A stretch of 47,879 nt of DNA from NCBI GenBank assembly GCA_902515395.1, contig CABXUL010000010.1, positions 1-47,879 on the forward strand, given 5' to 3'. The DNA comes from an uncultured Bacteroidota bacterium. GTDB lineage: Bacteria > Bacteroidota > Bacteroidia > Flavobacteriales > Flavobacteriaceae. Position numbers and translations under genes: made by a program. How positions within the stretch are numbered: position 1 is the first letter of the stretch; the number at the start of each line of letters is the position of its first letter. Below are positions 42,241-47,879 of the stretch, one piece after another. Under the pieces are notes generated by a model. It ran no database searches. It saw only the letters and a list, made by a program, of their open reading frames with translations, and was not told where the DNA came from.

Positions 42241-43929
42241 TTGCCTAGGAAAACATTTAGTGTGAAAAAGAAATATTATTTCATTGTTATTAATTTGGTA
42301 ATAGGTTTTTGGTTTAATTCCATTATTGCCCAAGAAGGACCAAAAATTATTGAAATTCTTCAGGCAGGGGGATCAACTCAAGATCAGCAAAAATTTCCTG
42401 GTGCAAATATATTAGTTAAAAAAGATAATATTCGAGTTCACCTATTACACGAAGGAGCTTTAATAAAATCAAATATTTCTTATTTCTATCCTAAACGAAA
42501 TTTTTTTAAGGCAAATGGTAATGTAATTTTTACTCAAGGAGATACTTTAAAAATAACTTGTGACTATATTGAATACGATGGCACAAAAAAACTAGCTATA
42601 GCCTGCGGGAAAGTATTACTTGAACGGACAGACATGAACCTAAAAACAGATACTCTTTATTTAGATCGTCTGAAGTCAAAAGCCTACTATAACACATTTG
42701 GAACCATCCTAGACGAACAAACTAAGCTTACAAGTAAAAGAGGAATTTACTTTATGGATTTGAAAAAATACCGGTTTATATCCGATGTAAAAATTAACGA
42801 CCCTGAATATCAAATAAAGTCGCAGCAACTAGATTACTTTACCGAAAGTGATAAGGCTTTTTTTTATGGAAAGACATCTATTGAAGGTGATGAATATGAC
42901 ATCTATTGTGAAAAAGGTTCTTATGATACAAAACTACAAAAAGGTAGTTTTCAAAAAAATGCAATTATTTTCTACAATAACAAAGAAATCAGAGGTGACA
43001 GCCTTTATTTTGAAAATGAAAGAGATTATGCAGCAGCTACAAATAATATTAGTATTATTGACACTCTTAATAAATCAGTAATCAATGGCCATTACGGTGA
43101 AATTTTTAAATCGAGAGATTCTGCAATTATAACTAGAAGGGCAATGGCAATTAATATTGTGGATAAAGACTCCCTATTCATTCATGCTGATACACTTATC
43201 GCTACAGGTCCTCAAGAAAAAAGAATTTTAAGAGGTTATTACGACGTAAGAATTTTCAAATCTGATTTAAGAGGTAAATCAGATTCTTTACATCTAAATC
43301 AAAGTTCAGGTTTAATCAAAATGCTAAAACTTCCTCTGAGTAGAAAAGAAAATCAAATCTTTACGGAGAGTCAAAAAAATGCTAGGAATCCTATTTTATG
43401 GTTTGGTAAAAGTCAAATGTCAGGAAATAAAATTTTTCTTACTTCTAATATGAAAAACCAAAAATTGGATTCGTTGAAAATTATTGGTAATAGTTGGATT
43501 ATAGAAAAAGATTCACTTAGTGAAACAGGTTTTAATCAGATTAAAGGAGGTCTTTTAGATGGCTTATTTGAAGATGGGGAATTAGTAGAAATTGACATAA
43601 CTAAAAATACTGAAGTAATATATTACATGTACTCTGACGAAGAAAATGAACTAATAGGAATCGACAAGACGACTTGTAGTAGCTTAAAGATGATTACCAA
43701 AGGCAATAAAATAGAAGATATAACTTTTTTTGTTAGCCCAGAGGGGCAATTACTTCCTGAAAAAGATTTACCAATAAACGAAAGAAAATTAAACGGATTT
43801 TATTGGAGGGAATATGAGCGTCCAAAGAATATCTCTGATCTATTCAGTGAAGAAGATAAACAGTATCAAATAAAGGCAATAGAAAATGTAAAAACGCCTG
43901 AAGCATTCATTAGAAATAGTGTTGATTGA
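42241..43929 (+). CDS. OstA-like protein (LPS transport)
   Basis: A 562-residue exported protein with a signal peptide (ending IIAQ, about residue 30) and a beta-jellyroll OstA/LptA-type domain (about 45-250) of repeated strands such as ANGNVIFTQGDTLKITCDYIEYDGTKK. The family bridges or guides lipopolysaccharide between inner and outer membrane. TTG at 42241 is the first start; a GTG at 42262 gives a shorter signal peptide. It follows purA by eight bases, and shares one base with the aminotransferase start. Confidence 0.85.
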   Translation: MPRKTFSVKKKYYFIVINLVIGFWFNSIIAQEGPKIIEILQAGGSTQDQQKFPGANILVKKDNIRVHLLHEGALIKSNISYFYPKRNFFKANGNVIFTQGDTLKITCDYIEYDGTKKLAIACGKVLLERTDMNLKTDTLYLDRLKSKAYYNTFGTILDEQTKLTSKRGIYFMDLKKYRFISDVKINDPEYQIKSQQLDYFTESDKAFFYGKTSIEGDEYDIYCEKGSYDTKLQKGSFQKNAIIFYNNKEIRGDSLYFENERDYAAATNNISIIDTLNKSVINGHYGEIFKSRDSAIITRRAMAINIVDKDSLFIHADTLIATGPQEKRILRGYYDVRIFKSDLRGKSDSLHLNQSSGLIKMLKLPLSRKENQIFTESQKNARNPILWFGKSQMSGNKIFLTSNMKNQKLDSLKIIGNSWIIEKDSLSETGFNQIKGGLLDGLFEDGELVEIDITKNTEVIYYMYSDEENELIGIDKTTCSSLKMITKGNKIEDITFFVSPEGQLLPEKDLPINERKLNGFYWREYERPKNISDLFSEEDKQYQIKAIENVKTPEAFIRNSVD

Positions 43930-45104
43930 TGCTAGAGGATTTTTTAAAATACCAAGCCAAAACTAATCCTCATCCAATGGGTTTAGAAATTGCAAAAGCG
44001 AGTGGTAATTATTTATATGATACTGATGGAAAATCCTATCTCGATTTTATAGCTGGGGTATCAGCTTGTCCTCTTGGTCACTCTCATCCTAAGGTAATTA
44101 AGGCAATTCAAGATCAGGCCAACAAATATATGCACGTTATGGTTTACGGAGAATTTATCCAATCACCATCCGTTAAACTTTGTAAAAAACTAGTACAGCT
44201 ACTTCCAGAAAATCAAGAAGTTGTCTATTTAACTAACTCAGGGACAGAAGCTATTGAAGGAGCATTAAAACTAGCGAAAAGGGTAACCCAAAGATCAGGG
44301 TTAATAGCTGCAGATCAATCCTACCATGGCAGTACACATGGCGCACTAAGTTTATTGGGAAATGAAGAGCAAAAAAAAGGGTATCGTCCCTTGCTGACCG
44401 GAGTTAATTTTATCAAATTTAATGAAGATAGTGATTTAAAAAAAATCAATGAAAAAACTGCCGCAGTTCTCCTGGAAACTATTCAAGGAGGCGCAGGTTT
44501 CATAGAACCCGAAGATAATTATTTAAAAAAAGTAAAGGGAAGGTGTAGTGAAGTGGGTGCGTTATTAATTCTTGACGAAATCCAACCTGGATTTGGAAGA
44601 ACAGGCAAAATGTTTGGGTTTGAAAAATATGGTGTCTCACCTGATATTGTAGTCATGGGTAAAGCTCTTGGAGGTGGTCTTCCTATTGGAGCTTTTTCTG
44701 CTAGCTCATCGCTCATGAAAAAACTAGAATTAAATCCAAAACTTGGGCATATCACTACATTTGGGGGTAATCCAGTAATAGCAGCCTCAGCATTGGCTAC
44801 TTTGAAAGAAATTGATGATTCAAAAATTATTAATAAAATTTCGGACAAAGAAAAATTATTCAGAAAGTATTTAATCAATCCGAAGATAAAAAAAATACAA
44901 GGTACAGGACTGATGCTTGCCCCTATTTTTAAAAATGATAAGATTCCCAATTATTTAGTCCATCAATGTTTAAAAAAAGGATTACTTCTATTCTGGCTTT
45001 TATGGGAAAAAAATGCAATAAGAATCTCTCCTCCACTCACAATTTCAGAAGAGGAAATTATTCATGGATGTAAAATAATATCTGACACACTTGATGAAAT
45101 TTAG
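43929..45104 (+). CDS. Class III PLP-dependent aminotransferase
   Basis: A 391-residue fold-type I enzyme of the acetylornithine/ornithine aminotransferase group: TNSGTEAIEGALKLAKR (phosphate-binding), LDEIQPGFGRTGKMF (Asp holding the pyridine N), MGKALGGGLPIGAF with the PLP Lys at about 245, and TTFGGNPVIAASA. The substrate is not clear from sequence, and the chromosomal setting (OstA, TPR) gives no pathway hint. ATG at 43929 overlaps the upstream stop. Confidence 0.92.
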   Translation: MLEDFLKYQAKTNPHPMGLEIAKASGNYLYDTDGKSYLDFIAGVSACPLGHSHPKVIKAIQDQANKYMHVMVYGEFIQSPSVKLCKKLVQLLPENQEVVYLTNSGTEAIEGALKLAKRVTQRSGLIAADQSYHGSTHGALSLLGNEEQKKGYRPLLTGVNFIKFNEDSDLKKINEKTAAVLLETIQGGAGFIEPEDNYLKKVKGRCSEVGALLILDEIQPGFGRTGKMFGFEKYGVSPDIVVMGKALGGGLPIGAFSASSSLMKKLELNPKLGHITTFGGNPVIAASALATLKEIDDSKIINKISDKEKLFRKYLINPKIKKIQGTGLMLAPIFKNDKIPNYLVHQCLKKGLLLFWLLWEKNAIRISPPLTISEEEIIHGCKIISDTLDEI

Positions 45105-45201
45105 CCAGAGTGTTATGTTAATATTTTTGTTGAAAACAATAGACAGTCACACAAAATGAATCTTTAATTGTTCTATAACTTTATTTTATAATAAAAGCTA
45201 C

Positions 45202-46557
45202 ATGAACAATCCTTCATTCGAAGAAAACAATTCATCCTTAGTTAAGTTTGAAAATATGCTTAAAACCAATCAAATTCTTTTTTTTGATGCAATAGAATTT
45301 GAAGGTATTATTCATTATTATATTGATTTTGCCCAATTTAATCTTGCAAAAAAAGCCCTTAAAATGGCCATGGAACAGCATCCCCACAATATTGAATTAA
45401 TGTTGTTAAAAAGTGAAATCTTGTTGTTTGATGGTTCATTTACTGCTGCTGAAAATCTACTTGAACAAATTGAACAATTATCTCCTGAAAATGAGGAAAT
45501 TTTTTTACAAAGGGCGAATATTTCATCCAAACAGAAAGACCACACCAAAGCTGTAAATTATCTACTAAAGGCACTTAATTCAACCGATGAGCCCACGGAA
45601 ATTTGGAGTTTAATTGGAATGGAATATCTTTTTTTAGAGGATTATATTAAAGCAAAAGATTTTTTTTTAAAATGTGTTGTAGAAAACCCTATGGATTATC
45701 AGTCTCTTTACAACCTACTTTATTGCCACGAGCAGTTGGAAGAGAATATTGAGGCAATCAATACCCTAAATAATATCTTAGAGGCCAACCCATATTCTGA
45801 AATTGCCTGGCATCAGTTGGGTAAATTGTATACAAAAATCAATAAGTTTGAGGACGCTCTCTCGGCTTTTGAATTTGCCATTATAAGTGATGATACATTT
45901 ACTGGGGCGTATATTGAAAAAGGTAAACTTTTAGAAAAAATAGGTAGAATTAATCAAGCAATTGATAATTACGAGTTTTCAGTAAAATTAAATGGCTCTA
46001 ATGCATATGTAATTCATAGAATAGGAAAATGTCATCTTAAACTAGGCAATGAACAATTAGCTGTTCAATATTTTAAAGAATCTATAAAGTTGGAACCAAA
46101 TCACGAAAAAAGCTGGATTTCATTAGTTGATTACTTCGTTAAAAGTGAAACTTTTCCAAAAGCTAAATACTATGTTAAAAAATCGCTAAAATCAAATTCT
46201 GATAGTAAGGATTTGTGGAAAAAAAGTGCTGAAATTCATTTCAAATTGAATTTTTTCAAAGAAGCTTCGATTGCTTGTCAAAATGCAAATGAACTAGGTA
46301 ACCATGATTTTAAAACCTGGATTATTTGGATGGATGCTCAAATGTATTTGAAAGAATGGCAAGCTGCATTATCTATTTGCCAACTTGCCTTGCAATACTT
46401 TGACAACAAGTCAGCCATATTATATCGATTAGCAGGGTGTAAAATGCGTTTGGGTAAAAAAGATGAGGCAATAAGTATTTTTGATAAAATTAAATGTAAT
46501 TTTAAAATCCCTGAGGGGTTCAAACAATTATTTCCTGAATTAGCCAACACCCACTAG
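45202..46557 (+). CDS. Cytoplasmic tetratricopeptide repeat protein
   Basis: A 451-residue protein made almost entirely of about ten TPR units (for example AWHQLGKLYTKINKFEDALSAFEFAI and AYVIHRIGKCHLKLGNEQLAVQYFKESIKLEP). No signal peptide or membrane segment. In flavobacteria it precedes the DUF368 pair. Binding partner unknown. Confidence 0.9.
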   Translation: MNNPSFEENNSSLVKFENMLKTNQILFFDAIEFEGIIHYYIDFAQFNLAKKALKMAMEQHPHNIELMLLKSEILLFDGSFTAAENLLEQIEQLSPENEEIFLQRANISSKQKDHTKAVNYLLKALNSTDEPTEIWSLIGMEYLFLEDYIKAKDFFLKCVVENPMDYQSLYNLLYCHEQLEENIEAINTLNNILEANPYSEIAWHQLGKLYTKINKFEDALSAFEFAIISDDTFTGAYIEKGKLLEKIGRINQAIDNYEFSVKLNGSNAYVIHRIGKCHLKLGNEQLAVQYFKESIKLEPNHEKSWISLVDYFVKSETFPKAKYYVKKSLKSNSDSKDLWKKSAEIHFKLNFFKEASIACQNANELGNHDFKTWIIWMDAQMYLKEWQAALSICQLALQYFDNKSAILYRLAGCKMRLGKKDEAISIFDKIKCNFKIPEGFKQLFPELANTH

Positions 46558-46573
46558 GGACTTAAATAAGTCC
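46558..46573 (+). terminator. Weak hairpin after the TPR gene
   Basis: GGACTT and AAGTCC pair around an AAAT loop, starting right after the TPR stop. No T tract follows immediately, so it may attenuate rather than end transcription. Confidence 0.3.
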
Positions 46574-46617
46574 AAGAAATTCGGTTTTTCGCTATATATT
46601 GTGCTAAAATTTAATAC

Positions 46618-47562
46618 TTGACAAATTTCATTTCAAATAATTTAAATGTATTTATAAAGGGATTTGCAATGGGTTTTTCTGATCTTATGCCTGGTATTTC
46701 TGGAGGCACGATTGCACTGATTCTTGGTGTTTACAAAAAATTAATCCATTCCATTAATGCTATTAGTATAAAAAACTTTAAAACATTAACAGTAGATTTA
46801 TTTTGGAAAAAAATCAATGGTAATTTCCTTCTAAGTCTTTTTTCTGGAATTTTAAGCGCGGTTTTTGCATTTTCATTTATCATAGATTTTTTAATGAAGA
46901 CTTACCCTATTTTTCTTTGGTCTTTTTTTCTTGGAATTATAGTCACCAGTATATTTATTCTAATAAGGCACGTAAATCAATGGAGTTATCTTAACATTGG
47001 ACTACTAATTTTAGGATCAGTGATAAGTTTTTTTATAACTCAAATCAGCCCTAAAAGCAATGATATTGGATTAATCTACCTTTTCTTTTGTGGTTTTATA
47101 GGTATAATTGCGATGATATTACCTGGTATTTCTGGAGCATACATCTTGCTTATTCTAGGGGCATACCAGACAGTATTAAATTTAATTAAGATGGCAATTA
47201 AAAGTTTGATTACTTTAGATCTGAATATTCTGATTCCAACCTATACAAAATTATTCATTTTTGGATTAGGTATTCTTATTGGACTTCGGGTTTTTTCTTC
47301 AATATTAAAGTGGTTATTGGATAATGAAAATGATAAAACCATGTCTATACTCATTGGACTAATGATTGGAGCTATACATAAAATATGGCCTTGGCAGGAA
47401 GTTCTTAAGGTAACCATAGGTGATCAAAACAAGTCATTTTTTAGACCCATATCCCCTTTAAATTATTATGAAGATGCACATGTATTGTGGGCCACTATCC
47501 TTTTTTTATTTGGCTCAGGGTTGGTATTGATTTTAAATAGTAAGAAGGAGAAAAAAATGTAA
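46618..47562 (+). CDS. DUF368 (PopT-type undecaprenyl-phosphate translocase family) protein
   Basis: A 314-residue polytopic membrane protein with about eight membrane segments. The repeated family motif is seen twice: FSDLMPGISGGTIALILGVY (about 20-39) and MILPGISGAYILLILGAY (about 171-188). DUF368/PopT members recycle the lipid carrier undecaprenyl phosphate across the inner membrane. TTG start at 46618; the next in-frame ATG would cut the first motif. It is followed 2 bases later by a second DUF368 gene. Confidence 0.88.
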   Translation: MTNFISNNLNVFIKGFAMGFSDLMPGISGGTIALILGVYKKLIHSINAISIKNFKTLTVDLFWKKINGNFLLSLFSGILSAVFAFSFIIDFLMKTYPIFLWSFFLGIIVTSIFILIRHVNQWSYLNIGLLILGSVISFFITQISPKSNDIGLIYLFFCGFIGIIAMILPGISGAYILLILGAYQTVLNLIKMAIKSLITLDLNILIPTYTKLFIFGLGILIGLRVFSSILKWLLDNENDKTMSILIGLMIGAIHKIWPWQEVLKVTIGDQNKSFFRPISPLNYYEDAHVLWATILFLFGSGLVLILNSKKEKKM

Positions 47563-47564
47563 TC

Positions 47565-47879
47565 ATGGGTTGGTTTACCCCGATTTTATTGCAAAATATT
47601 ATTTTGATTTTAAAGGGAGTTGCAATGGGTGCTGCCAATAAAGTTCCGGGGGTTTCTGGTGGCATTGTAGCCTTTGTGGCTGGTTTCTATGAAGAATTGA
47701 TAGATTCTCTCCAAAAATTTAATTTAAAAGCTTTGTCGCTGTTATTTAAAAGAGAATGGTCTGAGTTCTACGTATATGTAAATGGTAGATTTTTAACTCT
47801 ATTATTTTCAGGGGTCATTATTAGCTACTTTAGTGTTTCACTAATATTGGACTATTTAATCAAGTATTATGAAATTAAA
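47565..47879 (+). CDS. Second DUF368 protein, cut by window end
   Basis: The first 105 codons of another DUF368 gene are in the window, with GVAMGAANKVPGVSGGIVAFVAGFY near residues 17-41 and membrane segments around it. The frame is open to the end, so it is truncated by the window, not broken. ATG at 47565 is two bases after the first DUF368 stop. It differs from its neighbour in the motif (NKVPGVSGG against SDLMPGISGG), so the duplication is old. Confidence 0.88.
   Translation, partial: MGWFTPILLQNIILILKGVAMGAANKVPGVSGGIVAFVAGFYEELIDSLQKFNLKALSLLFKREWSEFYVYVNGRFLTLLFSGVIISYFSVSLILDYLIKYYEIK

Overview
The window looks like the chromosome of a low-GC member of the Flavobacteriia (Bacteroidota), probably marine. 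The evidence is a secreted giant protein with a type IX secretion (T9SS) type B C-terminal domain paired with a PorP/SprF protein, a GldI-type gliding lipoprotein, the gene order parA-parB-DUF5683-dapB-lepB-wbqC, an OstA-like protein, tandem DUF368 genes, and several promoters of the Bacteroidota form TTTG-N19-TAnnTTTG. I see no rRNA gene, no intact tRNA gene, no CRISPR array and no transposase.

Left end (1-2806): this looks like the right end of an integrated island. A 25-base tRNA 3' end without the rest of the tRNA lies at 2782-2806 and looks like an attachment-site remnant. To its left are a coupled pair of small genes, one with an excisionase-like helix-turn-helix, a 540-base non-coding stretch with several hairpins and a terminator-like hairpin, and a type I restriction hsdR gene in two back-to-back pieces. 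The Walker A part reads leftward (377 to 1) and the C-terminal part reads rightward (about 350 to 1708). This fits either an inversion inside the gene or an amplification/assembly chimera.

Region 2820-9705: a 1983-residue surface protein (BspA-like DUF285 repeats, Ig-like domains, calcium-binding type thrombospondin-3 repeats, T9SS tail) and its PorP/SprF partner form one leftward operon.

Region 9777-19550: a divergent sugar locus. Leftward: ThuA-like protein, alpha/beta hydrolase, NagB-like deaminase. Rightward: iduronate-2-sulfatase-like sulfatase, DUF6807 protein, a Tat-exported Gfo/Idh/MocA oxidoreductase, a lipoprotein oxidoreductase, a PQQ-dependent sugar dehydrogenase and a cytochrome c. 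Nearly every product carries an export signal, so it may be an oxidative sugar pathway outside the cytoplasm. A promoter followed by a perfect 12-base palindrome lies in the divergent gap.

Region 19565-47879: core housekeeping genes in dense operons: ftsB/divIC, parAB, dapB, lepB, wbqC, an EEP nuclease-like protein, two rhomboids, mutL, ribH, a TPR protein, recF, a dciA-like gene, ndk, a DHH phosphoesterase, gldI, a cyclophilin-FKBP fusion, a DUF3810 protein, an RNA methyltransferase, a RelA/SpoT enzyme, a Fur-family regulator, purA, an OstA-like gene, a class III aminotransferase, a TPR protein and two DUF368 genes, the last cut by the window edge.
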